A model generated the notes under the pieces. The model saw only the letters and a list, made by a program, of their open reading frames with translations, had not been told where the DNA came from and ran no database searches. 64,000 nucleotides of DNA, taken from Sanguinoderma infundibulare. Lineage: Eukaryota > Basidiomycota > Agaricomycetes > Polyporales > Polyporaceae. A program made the translations under genes and the position numbers. The stretch lies in NCBI GenBank assembly GCA_032821775.1, contig JAVLRN010000007.1:186001-250000 (forward strand), written 5' to 3'. Positions 22,547-34,735 of this stretch are shown here, piece after piece (positions within the stretch are counted from its first letter, which is position 1; each line of letters begins with the position of its first letter).

Positions 22547-23602
22547 AGGGATACGCCCAATGCAAAGCGTGGGTGCGTTGGTCTGGAGTGGTGGGGGGGC
22601 GTTGGTGGGATTTGAAACGAACAAAGGATGGTGCAGATGGCCGGGCCTCATATGAAAGACGCCACGCGCGCATTGCCGCAGGCGCGTCGCCATTGTGGGC
22701 GACGCAAATAAAGAGCGAGCTGCCAGGGAGAACGGCGCAGCCGCCTTGCCATCCGGAGGCGCGCGAACGCTTTCCCTGGCTTCCCCTGCCCGCATATGGC
22801 CATACTCCCCCCGCGCGGACCATGCCGGCCATCCGCAACATACCGTTCTCTCTCCGCGGCCATCGTCATAGATCCCAAGCGTGCTTTCTCCTGCTTTTCC
22901 CCGGGCTCCAGAAGCACTCTGGCGCCCCCGCCGGTGTTTCCCCCGACATCGTCGCAGTTCTAGTTCTGCTTTCGTGTGAAATGCATCGACGAGGGCCACT
23001 CACATCGAGCAATTCCCCTATGCTAGTTGCAGCACAGGTACGCTCCGGCATCGCAGGAAGTCGCGAAGCCCGCCAGGTTCCGGAGGGTGAAAAGGGCGCC
23101 ATAGATTATCTTCGATATCACGAGTCCCAAATACACACGGCTCCGAGCACCCGAGCTTGAGTCTTGCCTCGCCCAGCAAACACCTCCACAAAACCCAGGC
23201 CCCCGATGCCTCAGATTCGGAGCGAGATACGCGTACGTCCCGACCAGCGCGCGCGCGGACCTCACAACATCGAATCGAAGGCCGGCCCCCCTGCCTCAGC
23301 ACCGCTATCGACCACATGCGCGCGCGCGAAGCGAAGCGACCACACACCTGTGCGCGATAACGTGATTCCTTCGTCCGATTCAGATGGGGCACATCCCAGC
23401 ACCAACACCGGTCGAGTCGCATATGCCTGTTGGCACCCCCCGTCAGCCCAAGCAGGAAACCCAAGCTCCGCTATCTCCACGCACCATCCGCCGTACCCCT
23501 CCGGCACGCGCACCCGCGCATCCGCTCGCCCTGCAATCGTCTCTCCCTCCCGCTCGATACATACCATACAGCGTGCGTGCGTGCGTGCGGCCTGGGCCGC
23601 AT
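22547..23602. other. No recognisable gene
   Basis: This is the upstream region of the Ser-rich gene and the downstream region of the F-box gene. Several overlapping open frames on both strands lack any recognisable domain. A short (GTGC)n run, 'gcgtgcgtgcgtgcgg', lies near 23575. Confidence 0.4.
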
Positions 23603-24857
23603 CTAGCATACGCGCCAGAGCGAGTCGTTGACTGGCATCCGGCCCATCTGCCGCACGCTCTGCCAGTCGCCGCAGCCGCCGTCGGGCGTCGTCGCGTACC
23701 ACGTCACGCGCGCGCCCCCGCCGACCCAGAAGATGACCTGTTGCAGCGCGGGCGCGTAGATGCGCAGGTCGAGCACGATCGCGCGGTGCATCCACTCGGG
23801 CGGCGGCTGCTCCCAACGCCCCACGTCGAGCTCGAGCACCTCGAGCGCGGGGAGGCTCATCAGGCACCGGTTGAGGGCGTGCCACTGTGCAAGGACGGGA
23901 GATGGACATACGTCAGCGAGCACGTTCGTCTTCGCCCTGGACGCGCTTCTGCGTTGCTCGGGAGACGACTCGAACGCGAAGCAGCACCCGGCTCTTCTCG
24001 CGGAGAAGGCGCGTCTGCACGTATCGGGATATCTGGATGAAGCCACTCACCTCATACGATGGCAGCGGAAGCACGCCGAGGTACCGAAGACCGGGTGCGA
24101 AGACCGAGGTCGAGACCAGCTGGAGCGTCTCCGTCAGGAGGTGTCCCTGCATGCCCAGCACGCTCAGGCTGCGGAGGCCCTTCATGATCTTGCTCAGATC
24201 CGCAACGACGGTGGGCAGGATCGCCGCCGTGTCCTCCTCGAGAATGATCTGGAGCCGCGTCAGCGGGCACCCGAGCAGCTCCGCGACGACGAGCACCGGG
24301 CCGGAGTACACCTCGAGCGTGCCCAGCGCGCCAGGCGGCAGCGAGTACAGCGGACCATCCTCGATCGAGTCGCACGTGGTGAGCGCCAGGAGCTTGTGCT
24401 GCTTCTGGAGGAAGTCGACCATGTGTGTGTCCCAAGGGAGGCGGAAGTTGGCCTCGCGCAGCTGGAACTTGATGTCCTCGTTGGCGAGGATCCAGGAGTG
24501 CGAAACGAGGGGGTCGAAGAGGAAGAGCTGCTCGAGGTTGACCATCATCGTGAGCGCGAGCTGGACGGTGAGCCAGAACTGCGGCGGGACGGCGGTGAGG
24601 TTGTTGCGAGGCGCGGAACGCCGCGGATCCTGGTAGAGCACGAAGCGTCTGACGTACTGGGCCCGCACGGCGTCGCGGGTCATGATGGAGTGGCAGCCAA
24701 GGTAGGCCGACTGTGCGTCGCGGAGGACGACGACTTCGTATATTCGAGGCTCCGCAGCGCGCTGAAGGGCCCTGGATGTGCGAGCGAGCGTGAGGAGGTC
24801 GCGTGGGTTGACGTAGGACGCGATCGCGCTGTACACTTCAGGAGGCAATGGTACCAT
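23603..24857 (-). CDS. F-box protein
   Basis: Exons 24857-24051 and 23884-23603 join in phase 0 (donor GTGAGT, acceptor GCACAG) to give 362 residues. An F-box-like motif opens the protein (LPPEVYSAIASYVNPRDLLTLARTSR, about residues 4-35), which would dock it to Skp1 in an SCF ubiquitin ligase. The rest is an irregular leucine-rich body typical of agaricomycete F-box expansions, with blocks such as LRSLSVLG and LEVLELDV but no strict LRR repeat. The C-terminal exon holds a WYATTPDGG region of unknown use. Substrate unknown. A 379-codon plus-strand frame over the same DNA is its antisense shadow. Confidence 0.8.
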
Positions 24858-26444
24858 GGTTCAATTTCCGGTTGTAGTCTTGGAGATGATGATGAATGAG
24901 CCTGCAGGAACATGCCAGTTGGGCGCGGTGAGAATGACTGACCTGGACGAGAGAAGCCGTATTGGGGAGTATGCGTGGATGTGGCCGACGGTCTAGCACG
25001 GAAATACGGACAGGTAGTGGCGCAACACAACAACGTACGATACTGAGAGAGACGTGTCAGGCTAAATAGACTTGAAGAACAAGATCGGGGACACATGAGA
25101 AGCGAAGGAAGCAAAGATGTTACCAAGTCATGGTGGTGTAATACTGATTTCATCGTCCTTGTGGTTAAGCCATGAACAACGAACCAACCATTACGTCTCC
25201 TTGAACAATGGAGCGCGTTGGGGAACAATGCAGGATGGCACAGACGCTGTTTCCGCACAAGGGATATGTTGGCAAAATGGTCGGGAAACTTTCAACCTTC
25301 CCTGGTTTCAAATCACGCTCTTCTGGGAGATATACCCATTCCGGAAACATGTCCTTTGTGAGGATACAGCCATCTTTTTGTGGTGCAGACAGAAAGGTCA
25401 AGCTACTTTCGCGCTACCCTATCTACTACGCTTGGTTATTGGGCCTAGGCTCGGGCACCATAGGATACAGCCGTCTTGCCCATCGTGATCTGTCTTCACG
25501 GACAATGGCGATACAGGCGCTGAACACCTGCGAGTGGCTGTTCGGTTTTGAGAGACAGAAGCGCAGCGCAAGGAACTGAATGCGCCACGCGCCTGCCTAT
25601 CAACTAACATGAATGCTCTTCGTTACTGGTAAACGAATCAAGCAGAGTTGGGGCATATCGGTGATGCGTGCAAGCTCCTGCTCAGTATGTCACACATGCT
25701 TGGCGTAACCAAAGGAACCCAGGGGTTTCACGAACTGGGTCTAAGCTACGATTCATGGGACAATATATGTCATGGAGTATTTCCGTAGACCAGGGTCATT
25801 GTCAAGGAGAACAGACCTTTAACTCAAGATGGCATCATATCGTGAGTGGGGGTGCGACGCATATAGTGATCTAAGGTCGCTCAAGAATGACAGCATGGGA
25901 AGCTGGCAACTCGTTCGCGGCGCACGTAAGACGTAGTACTCACCGAGCCTGAGCTACGGATTTCCCGTTTGGGAGAAAGACCAGGGAAGGCGCTGGCGTC
26001 CTGGGAAGGTCCCGACCCCGGTTTCAATCGAGGACTCCCATGAAGGCATTGAAAGCAAAAGCACTCGCCAGAGGAATCGCCGAGAGCAAGGTCGGTCCGA
26101 CAATCAACAGGGAGGGACACTACGTCACTGCCAAAGCCTGCAGTCCTGGAATTACTTTGATACCGCTGGATGTCTGCAACGCTGTTCTGAAGGGCAAAAA
26201 AGACGGATAAGAAAGTGGAAAGGACGGATATGAATGTTTTCTCGCCTTGGGGACGGACGGAAGGGGGACTCGGGGGAGGAGATGGACGGAGGAAAACAGG
26301 TTGCAAGCGCCGGTGAAAGGGCGGGAAAGACGCCGGATATGGACGCGTCCCAATCGTCGTCGTCACCGCTCACAGCTTGATCGTCATCGTCCACGATCCA
26401 CTCGCCCTCTTGCTCGCATTGCCCCTCCTTCACGCGTCCTTACG
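24858..26444. other. Long intergenic region without recognisable genes
   Basis: The first 200 bp are the likely promoter of the F-box gene, and the last 100-200 bp (pyrimidine-rich, 26350-26440) that of EB1. Short frames around 25210-25580 and 25881-26366 show no domain. The middle may be decayed repeat but I cannot assign it. Confidence 0.4.
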
Positions 26445-27540
26445 ATGGGAGAGTCTCGTACTGAACTCCTCGCCTGGCTCAATGAGCTCCTGCAGATCAA
26501 CTACACCAAAGTCGAACAGTGCGGGACGGGGGCTGCTTACTGCCAGGTTATAGACTCGATCTTTGGTCAGTTCCGTCCTCCACTCGCACAACGAATGGCT
26601 CGTTGGTAACCGTGACAGCACCCGCCCTCGGCATCCAGGCGATGTCCCCATGGTCCGTGTCAAGATGAACGCGAAGCATGAGTACGAGTTTATCGCCAAC
26701 TTCAAGGTCCTCCAGAATGCCTTCCGTGCCCACAAGGTTGAAAAGGTATCTTGCTGCACCCTATCCGCCTTCAGCCTCATCTCACGGTGAGCAGCCCATC
26801 CCAGTAGAGAAGCTTGTCAAGTGCAAGATGCAGTACGTCCCTACCCCTTCCTTCGCGACCACAGGTCCCGACCTTATCGCCATCCAGGGACAATCTCGAG
26901 TTCCTCCAGTGGCTCAAGCGCTATTGGGACACCAAGTACGGTGGCCAGGGTTATGACCCCGTCGCCCGGAGACGTGGCGCTCCAACCGACACCCCCGCTA
27001 CCATCGCGCCCCTCGGTCCCTCAGGTTCTCGTACCACCGGCGGCTTGCACGCTGGCGGCGCGCGAGCAGGAGGCCGTACCCCCGTCGCAGGCCACCGCGC
27101 CGGGTCCACACAACCGAACGAGGCGCTACAAAACCTGCAGACGCAGTTGAGGGATATGAACGCACACTTGGAGGGTCTCGAGAAAGAGCGTGACTTCTAC
27201 TTTGCCAAGGTGAGTACCCGCACGTCGGCACCCGTTCATCTGCCTTCTCCGCGCCCCCCCCCCCCCCCCCTCTCTATCGTCCATTACGGCTTGTCGCCGG
27301 TGTCTCACACGACCACCACAGTTACGCGACATCGAGATCCTCGTCCAGGGTCAACTCGAGACCCTACAAGCGGAAGATAAGGACGACCCGCTCTTGCGCG
27401 AGATCCAGAAGATCCTGTACTCCACCGAGGTATGTCCTCGTTCGCTGCCTCCACCTTCATGCCACTCATCAGCCCGTCATGCTTCACAGGAGGGCTTCGA
27501 GGTGCCAGAGGGCGCGGTCGATGAGGAGGAGACGTTCTAA
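26445..27540 (+). CDS. EB1/Bim1 microtubule plus-end-binding protein
   Basis: Six exons (26445-26565, 26639-26745, 26795-26832, 26888-27209, 27322-27429, 27490-27540) give 248 residues with all phases agreeing. The N-terminal calponin-homology domain (about residues 1-105) reads [44 protein letters not shown] and [14 protein letters not shown], the standard EB1 sequence that recognises the growing microtubule lattice. A basic Gly/Pro/Ala-rich linker (110-160) is followed by the coiled-coil EB homology domain ([23 protein letters not shown]...LRDIEIL). The acidic tail ends EEETF, an EEY/F-like terminus that in animals recruits CAP-Gly proteins. Intron 4 contains a 17-base C run. Expected size and order are normal. 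Confidence 0.95.
27254..27270. repeat. Poly-C tract of 17 bases in EB1 intron 4
   Basis: An uninterrupted run of 17 C lies about 45 bp after the intron-4 donor and 50 bp before the acceptor. It is length-unstable in sequencing and could affect local assembly, but not the coding frame. Confidence 0.95.
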
Positions 27541-29919
27541 TCCATCTCCATCGTCATGCGCATACCAAGTTCCGGAGAAGAGCATCCGAGAGAGAAGTAC
27601 ATATCAATCAATGCATCACCAACCATACCACCGTACTCCCATCTAGTCCTTCATTTCCGCCTCCCGTGCGCGCCGCTTCCTCAAGAACTTCGCCGTCTTG
27701 GGTGGCGCAATCCACGGAGCGGACATCCAAGATGTATCAATCGTGCCACGTTCCTTTACCGTAGTCCTTAGCTTATCGCTTCCCTGTCGCTCGTCGCTGC
27801 ACTCACCAATGCCATCGTCTTTAGATGACTATCGAGTTGTCCTCTGCCTGCGAACCGTCATGGTTGACCCGGAGGGCCGGACGTCGTCGTGTGCCGCAGT
27901 GCTCCTCGTCTTGCGAAGCGGCTTAGTCTCGCGTGCTTATGGCAGCCCTAGTGTCCTCGGTTCGATGATATCATTCGGGTCTTGCGCTGACAAGGGCTTA
28001 GAGCTTCCAAGGCATGAGCATAATTCTTTTTTGGCGATTCGTATGACTGCACATCACGTTTACTGACTTTGACATGTTGCGCAGACTTGAAACTCGTCTT
28101 GTACTCGAGACACAGGCACTCCAATACTCGAGTCTTCTTGGTGAAACGGAAGGTCACTCGCTGCATCGTATCCTGCTCGTGAGTATACTGTCAATTTCTT
28201 CTGTTGCAACGCTAGTAAACACAATTTTCTGATGCGGTCAATTCCAGTGCTGTTTCAGTGCGAAAGCTCCAGCACGATGCACGACGGGAGGAGCGTTCTG
28301 AAAGGCGCCGATTAACAAACGGATAACAATGACTAATTAACTGTCAGTAGACCATTAAGGTCTCAATAAGTACGCTGTTTGAAGTTGGTTCACAAGTTCA
28401 TCCTCGAAATGGTCGTGCACTGGAGCGCGAACAGCCCTGGGGCCGCGCTCGAGTCCTCCATCATATCATCGTCCATCGTCCTCCACACTGCGCGTCCAAC
28501 GTCCCTCGACGCCGACCAGTCCGGACCTCTTGCCATCCTGCCGTCGCCAGGGTCGCGCGACACCATCTCCTCGTCGTGGACCCGGACCTCGCTCAGGTTC
28601 CGCCGTTGGGACGCGGAGCTCAGGCACAGTGCAATGGTCTTGAGGGTCGCCTGACTCACACACGCCCGAAAACTACACTGAACCAGTCTCTACTCAACAG
28701 ATAGTGCCGCAAGTAGTGATCGTGGTGGACGACTTAAGGCTGGAGAGCCCGCCACGTCCCGGCGCGCGCCTAACCACGCGTAGATGCAATTAGTCCTTAA
28801 TCTAATCTATGACGTCATGGGTGCTCAAACTATTACACACAGCACGGACTCAGCGCGCTCTTCAGGCTCGGTCGGGCTCGAGCGCGCAAGAGGCGGTACA
28901 GGTCTCTGCCGTGTCCGACGCGGTCGCCACCCCCGTCGCTGGCTCCAGCCCGCAACGCAAGGAGACTCCGGATTCCGCCAAACGGTTCGACCGCGACCTT
29001 GTCCTCGTCTTGCGCGCGAACGACGACTTTTGACGGCATCAATGATCACGTACCACTATCTAACTTCCAAGATATTGATGGTGCCAGGACGATTACGGTA
29101 GATATAGGCAATAAAAGCGTTTCAACCTAATGGTACCAGGACGTGCATAACGTCACCGACTTGACGGAATACCGTTCGATATTGAACACTCGGGATTTTC
29201 AGGTCCATCTCTCCAGCGGCCTTTCGCCTTATGAATATAGCCCGAGGACTCGGTGAATTTTACTCAGGCTTCTTTACAAACACTTTTCCTTGATAGTCTT
29301 CGCCAGCCGGGGACGAGTGGATCATCTTTTGGTTCTGCACGCGCGAGGCCCCGCATGCACACCGGGACACGGATGGAACTTCTTCGGGCTCGATACCGCG
29401 CTGCTCGTCAGGCTCTTCTCCTTCGACTCCGCCGCGTCCATCGTCATCGTCAGCGCCCACGCCCACGCCCGCACGGGGTGACCCACAAGCATGGAACCAC
29501 GGGATACTCGTAACTCGTTCGCCTGAACGAAACGACGTGCGGGTATGGTGATTGCACTTACCTCAACCCCGACGCGGTACACAACAGGCCGCAACTTCGC
29601 CCTCGAAGTAGACTGGAACGCCGCCGTTTGGTACTCTCAGAACGCCGAGCTCTTGCGGGAAGTCGTGGCGACCACCCCGAATTCTACCGCTGCTTCCGGC
29701 GCGGACGGCCAAGGCGACTTCCACTTCGCGGCGCTAAAGGCGGGAGCTGACCCAGTGACTCTGTGAGGTGGAAGCTGACTGGTAGATATGCGTAGCTGCC
29801 GCTCGTTAACCCGGCTGACTCTCCCGCGAACCAAGGTGATGTGGTACACTATGGCATCCAGGAAGGGACGACGGAGGCGCTTCTGTACTCGGGGGTATTC
29901 GTGGAGGACGCAGCCGACG
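27541..29919. other. Gene-poor stretch with decayed coding-like fragments
   Basis: Several short open frames (27698-28066, 28379-28659 on both strands, 28784-29101, 29545-29766) have coding-like composition but no recognisable domain and no consistent exon chain. The stretch borders the left arm of the inverted repeat and is probably decayed duplicate or mobile sequence. Confidence 0.4.
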
Positions 29920-31040
29920 GTGTCAAACCACATCCCGACGAGCAAGGGTCGCAAGAGACGGTGTCATTGGGATATGATACATTCGTATACTATGCGTGAT
30001 AGCGGACAACATGGCGAGAGGAAGACAGCAACAGCGAAGAGACGGACGACAAGCTTCCAGACGAAAGGGGAACCGGGCAGGACGATGGCACTACTCCAAG
30101 TCTTGTAACACATTCTGCACCCGAGATCAGGATCGAACCAGTTAACATCAACTGAGCCACGTACCACGTTATTCTCGTCCCAAGACCACCACCACTTCAG
30201 CTTCGTCTTCTTCTTGTCCGCAGGCAGGCATTCGTTCATGGCCTCGTCCAAGAACGTGATGACCCGATCGTAGTAACCTGGCAGCCCGAGATCGTTGCAC
30301 TCCTCGTCCATGTTGTAGTTCGTCCACATGTACAGGATCCTCGAGTACTTGAACGTGAACGGTCGGCCCACCTCGAGCCCCTGGCCTGTCGCGCGTATCA
30401 GCTTGTTGACGACGACAGATTTGGCCATCCCACGCAGGTAGATGACGACATTCTCGCGACGGTAGTGGTCCTCGGTGACGTCGGCGAAGTTGAACTCGGG
30501 TGTGGTGCACCCGAGCCATTCCCGATGCATCGGGGTACACGGTTCGAACGACAGGCGATGCCGTTTCGCATACTCGACGAGGTAGTCATCGTCGTAGGGC
30601 CAGCCGTAAAGGAGAACAGGAGGGTGGTTGGTGCGGGTGGCGAGCATGTCGGGAGAGATGGTCGTTCGAGGTTTCCGGTTGTTCATAAGCCTCTTCCACT
30701 TCTACAGTAAATTCGGCGTAAGAGTGATTCGCACCCCGTCAGAGAGCTGAAAACGGACCTTGGTTTGAGCCAACATGGCCGCCTTCGTGTACCTATAGCC
30801 AAACTCAGCGGGGTCGGTACTGGGCTCGGTCTCCAGCAAGAACTGCTCCCCCTCCCAAAGCGCTGGGTTCCTCGACGTACTAACCATCTCAGTATGTGGT
30901 AATGGAGTGAAAGCAGGACGTCGCGAAGTTGGATTTACTGGCGCCTGGCGCCTTGTCATCGCGACGAAGCGGCTGACTCAGCGTCATTCCCAAACTTGGC
31001 AGGACTCTGCTCTGACCGCGCACTGCCGGGGCGCGCGCCG
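29920..31040. repeat. Left arm of a large inverted repeat (1.1 kb)
   Basis: The reverse complement of 34950-36105 matches this arm along its whole length, from 'accacatcccgacgagcaagg' on the outside to the 'ggcaggactctgc...gcgcactgcc' region on the inside. The match contains a complete gene in each arm. Outer boundaries lie near 29920 and 36105, and the spacer between arms is 3.9 kb. Confidence 0.9.
30091..30887 (-). CDS. Unknown 229-residue protein, copy J1
   Basis: Exons 30887-30759, 30701-30165 and 30114-30091 agree in phase (donor GTCCGT, acceptor CTGTAG; donor GTACGT, acceptor GTGCAG), ending NVLQDLE and TAG. The N-terminus reads MVSTSRNPALWEG. Then comes a basic stretch (KKWKRLMNNRKPRT), the block PPVLLYGWPYDDDYLVEYAKRH, a helix (GMAKSVVVNKLIRATGQ), a Tyr-rich strand region (FKYSRILYMWTNYN) and an aromatic-rich end (KLKWWWSWDENN). 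No known domain, signal or membrane segment. The PP-x-L-x-YGW block and layout resemble H1/H2 (7.3 and 10.3 kb). It is divergent from its twin J2 across the spacer. Confidence 0.65.
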
Positions 31041-31076
31041 TAGTTTACGCATGTGTAAGTAGTTTGACTCTCGTTG

Positions 31077-31500
31077 GGAGCATCCTCATCTGCCTCGGTA
31101 CGCATATACGCTTCTCCTGCCATCTCTGTCTCAGCGCTCAGCACTAACACATACACAGGCTTCTTCATCCCCTTCTTCTACATTGTGGACTACTCGACCG
31201 CGCACGGCATCCACTGCCTTCTATGTCTTCTCTGTCATGAACGCCTGCGGCATCCTCGGCCGCCTCGCCCCTGCCGTTCTCTCCGACTCTCTCGGCCGCT
31301 ACAACGTCCTCGTCCCCTGCGCGTTCCTCACCGGGCTCTCTACCCTGGTCTTCTGGCCTTTTGCGACCGACCTCGTCGCGATTATGCTCTTCGCGGCTAT
31401 CTACAGCTTCTTTCTCCGGCGCATATCACGCACTTCACTCATATGCTAACCAATCTCACAAATCAACACCAACCTCCGTAGACAAACCAAGCAAGATGCA
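31077..31500 (+). pseudogene. MCT-like permease exon-5 fragment, left member of an inverted pair
   Basis: After an intron-end-like 'acacag' the frame reads FFIPFFYIVDYSTAHG, then (after a one-base shift) AFYVFSVMNACGILGRLAPAVLSDSLGRYNVLVPCAFLTG and LVFWPFATDLVAIMLF, the family's exon 5. It then loses homology at 'gcatatcacgcacttc'. A frameshift separates ATHG and TAFYV in this copy. Only this exon is present. A near-identical inverted copy is at 32480-32905. Confidence 0.85.
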
Positions 31501-32479
31501 AGTCCCTCACCTCCCGGGCCTTCGCCTCAAGATGCAAACCTCCCGTGCTTCCTGCCCATCGGAATAATCGTCTGACGCGAAGCCCCGTCGCCACTGACCC
31601 CTATTTTGTCAGGAGCGACGCTCGGCACCATGTCAAATGCCTCCTCATGGGCTGGCCCGGCTTGCGCCAGTGCAGCTCCCCCGGTCGCCGGCTTTGCTTC
31701 CGTCAGGTTCCGCGAGATCGCGAACGTCGTCGAAAGCCGCTTGGTGACCTGTTGTCGTTATTATCATACTACGTCTTATACTACCCCGAAGTGAACGGGG
31801 TGCTGAAAAGGACGTTCAGCGCGTGGTCGAGCACCTTGTGGTGGCGGCGGGGGCTCGCGTCAGACAACTATTCCGATGGGCAGGAAGCACGGGAGGCGAG
31901 GGACTTGCATATTGCCTGGTTTCATTCATTCCGAATCCCGTTTATTGTCGGTGTGATCTATGGTAGGTAGGCTAGAGATCAAGCAATACATGTTTTGGGG
32001 CCTCGGGCCCGTGCAGTCCAGAGGAGCTATTGGGGGAGTAGGTACACGTGGGTGGAGGGAGAGGCTACGGGGTACAGATGATGTGGGAGGAGATGGTTGG
32101 GCAATACATACCAATGCGTTGAAAGCAGCGGTCCAGCCCCCGGCTATCGAAAGCAAGGCGACGGGTTATAAACCTGCCAAGCTCTGAGGGCGCGTACGCC
32201 TGGGCTTAGCCTCTTGCCATGGTCAGGAGTACGCCCGGCGGTGTCCCCGCCGCACGTCAGAACTCCCCCGCCCCTGGAGCGGGCAGCTGCCCGCAACGCA
32301 TAGATATGAGGGAAGCACGGGAAAGGCGCGGGTACAAACGAGTAATGAGGAGCGGTACAGAGTTATCCGGGCAGATGAAGAGGGTGGGGGGGGGGGGACT
32401 CGGGAGGTGCAGGAGGCGGCTTTCACATCGGTGGCGAGTCCCGGTGTGAGAGGTGGTCAGCGGTCTGTGCACGGCCGGA
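31501..32479. other. Spacer between the inverted permease fragments
   Basis: This holds short frames without recognisable domains. At 31606-31790 a plus-strand frame (GATLGTMSNASSWAG) may continue permease debris. A G-rich run of 10 G lies near 32386. No gene is called. Confidence 0.4.
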
Positions 32480-32905
32480 GTAGGAGAGAAGGTACTGTTT
32501 GGTTTGTCTACGGAGGTTGGTGTTGATTTGGGAGATTGGTTAGCATATGAGTGCAGCGCGTGATATTCGCCGGAGAAGAAGCCGTGGATAGCCGCGAAGA
32601 GCATGATCGCGACGAGGTCGGTCGCAAAAGGCCAGAAGACCAGGGTAGAGAGCCCGGTGAGGAACGCACAGGGGACGAGGACATTGTAGCGGCCGAGAGA
32701 GTCGGGGAGAACGGCAGGGGCGAGGCGGCCGAGGATGCCGCAGGCGTTCATGACGGAGAAGACATAGAAGGCAGTGTGGGGTGGGATGCCGTGCGCGGTG
32801 GAGTAGTCGACGATGTAGAAGAAGGGGATGAAGAGGCCTGTGTATGTGTTAATGCTGCGATAGAGGTGGCAGGAGAAGCGTATATGCGTACCGAGGCAGG
32901 TGAGG
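32480..32905 (-). pseudogene. MCT-like permease exon-5 fragment, right member of an inverted pair
   Basis: On the minus strand it repeats 31077-31500 with few changes (MNACGILGRLAPAVLPDSLGRYN, IHGFFSGEYHALHSYANQS). It begins with the same intron tail and stops at the same homology edge, so the whole fragment was duplicated in inverted orientation. It overlaps nothing functional, and its promoter-proximal end abuts the terminus of the gene at 32944-34735. Confidence 0.85.
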
Positions 32906-32943
32906 ATATCAAACTACTTGTACACACTGTGCGTAAACAGGCT

Positions 32944-34735
32944 CTACCGCTGCCTCGTCGAACGGCGCGGTCGATTGCCAGCCCAGAATTCATTCTGCGC
33001 GGCATCGAGGCCGTTGTTCTCGTCGTCGTCATTCCCATCGTCGATGTTCTTGCCACGTCCACCGCCCTCATGGTCATCACTTTCGTCTCCATCACGGTCG
33101 TTCAACTTCAACCCAGGCAATCTGGATGACATCGCCTGCACCTCGTCCCCCTCGTCGCCAGATTCTTCGCCCGACTCGTCGTCAGATTCTTCGTCCGACT
33201 CGGGATCGGATCCTTCGTCCGAATTGGGCACGACTGATTCTTCGCCATCCGAACCGGCATCGGTCGCAGGTTGGGCAGCGGGCTGGGCTTGTGGGACGAC
33301 CGGTGGCTGGCGGCGGTTAACGCCAGGTTGGCGCTTCACGCGATGGGCGATGGGGGAAATTGGCGGATTATTCCGCATTTCCCTGGCCTTCTTCCTCCAG
33401 TACGGCTTCTTCGCATCTGCGTCGGATGCAGATGGTGTCGGATCGCGGACCGACGGAGTACCGGTTCCAAAACAGGCGTTTTTCTTGCCTTCAAGCATGT
33501 CCAGTGGCGTCGTGATTAACCCATCACGCACAATGGCCTCGGGATTTCTTCGGCGCTGTGGGAAGCATTCACTCTGAGCTCAGTGACTCCGCTGTCAGAG
33601 CATACTGATGCACTTACATCGCAATCATAGACCAGGGGAGGAGGCTTCTCTTGGGGCGGGTCGAACCAGCTGGGCGTAATCTTGCACTCACTGAACTGTT
33701 CCTTCAACGGAAGAGAGAGGGCGTAAAGGAAATGCTTGGACAGTGTGACCCTCTGAGCTTTCTTCCCTTCAGAGTCAACGGCATGAAAGTCGAAGATGGG
33801 CGCATTGAAGAACTCGATGCGTGGCATGTCGCGGGTTTGAGCTTCTTCGATTCTTGCTGCGTAGTTCTTCCACAGCGTAGCTGTGTCAACCCCTGCTTCG
33901 CGCGAGAGATCCGGAATCGGTGGTGTGATAGTGCCCGTAGGACGCGACCAGACTAGCTGTGAGAAAAATGGCCCGATGATCAAAAGAGCGTAGACATGAG
34001 TCCAGGACTCGTCGCTGTGAGCGAAAGCAGCTCTGGCCTGCTTCCACAGCTGCTCAATATGTTTCTCGATGAGCTCATAGGCCTCCAAGCGAGCAAGATC
34101 ACTGTCCCAGCGGTGCGCAGTGTTCAGGACCTTGATTTCCCAGAAGTCAATCAACCGCTCAAGAAACTCCTTGCCTTCGTTGTGGTTCTGGAAGGTGAGA
34201 ATCATGCGGGCGAAATCAGGGATCTGACCTGGAAAGAGCTCCTTCTTGTTGATCTTTTTTGCTGCCTGTCCCTCCGGTGGTTGATGCGCTCCGAAGAATG
34301 CCTGAGGCGTATGAGAGACGGTGGACTTCGGAAATCCGGGCGGCTCGATGGTTCCACAAACGTGGGAGACGATGTCTGAGAACACCGTGTACAAGGAACA
34401 CTCCAAGCCACGGGTTGCCCAAGCATGCGCCAAGTTGTTCGAGAGGTTGTGCTCGAATTGGTCTTGAGAGGAGATAACATACTGGTTCAAGTAAGCAAAT
34501 AATCCACGGAGAAATAGCTGGATGGACATACGCGACTCGATTTCTCCAGTAGTGCCTTCGCATCTTCTTCAGTAAACCGCTCTGAATGATCTTCCGGAGA
34601 GATGATGATCTGTGTCAACCACTAAGTGACACGTTCAGCCCAGGCGAAGCGAGAAGGACGCACATAACCATATCTTTCAAGAAGAGCTATAGCAGCTTCT
34701 TCGGTAACCGGTTGCTGACTGCGCCTGGGTGGCAT
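32944..34735 (-). CDS. Unknown protein with a possible PD-(D/E)XK nuclease-like signature, copy 2
   Basis: Four exons join in phase 0 at every junction (34735-34664, 34621-34532, 34481-33618, 33573-32944) for 551 residues. After an Arg/Gln-rich start, residues 55-330 form the folded part. P142-D143 (IPDFARMILTF) is followed 26 residues later by E169-I170-K171 (DFWEIKVL), then a helix (QLWKQARAAFAH) and a hydrophobic segment (LLIIGPFFSQLVWSR). The same succession occurs in the gene at 11580-12653, so I infer a shared PD-(D/E)XK-like core. The last 200 residues are hydrophilic: a basic KKPYWRKKAREMRNN stretch, long Asp/Glu/Ser runs and a basic tail RPRRSTRQR. It sits between the arms of the inverted repeat. 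Nuclease activity is unproven. Confidence 0.65.

Noticed and set aside
21644..22999. A 451-codon minus-strand open frame
   Set aside because: It reads through GC-rich introns. Splitting it at consensus splice sites gives a compact 185-residue product with consistent phases, and the extra residues are low-complexity.
23760..24899. A 379-codon plus-strand open frame
   Set aside because: It is the antisense of the F-box gene, is rich in Arg/Glu from codon complementarity, and has no domain. The minus-strand protein has a clear F-box and a phase-consistent intron.
27541..29919. Frames at 28379-28659, 28784-29101 and 29545-29766 as genes
   Set aside because: No exon chain with consistent phase, no recognised domain, and both strands are equally open.
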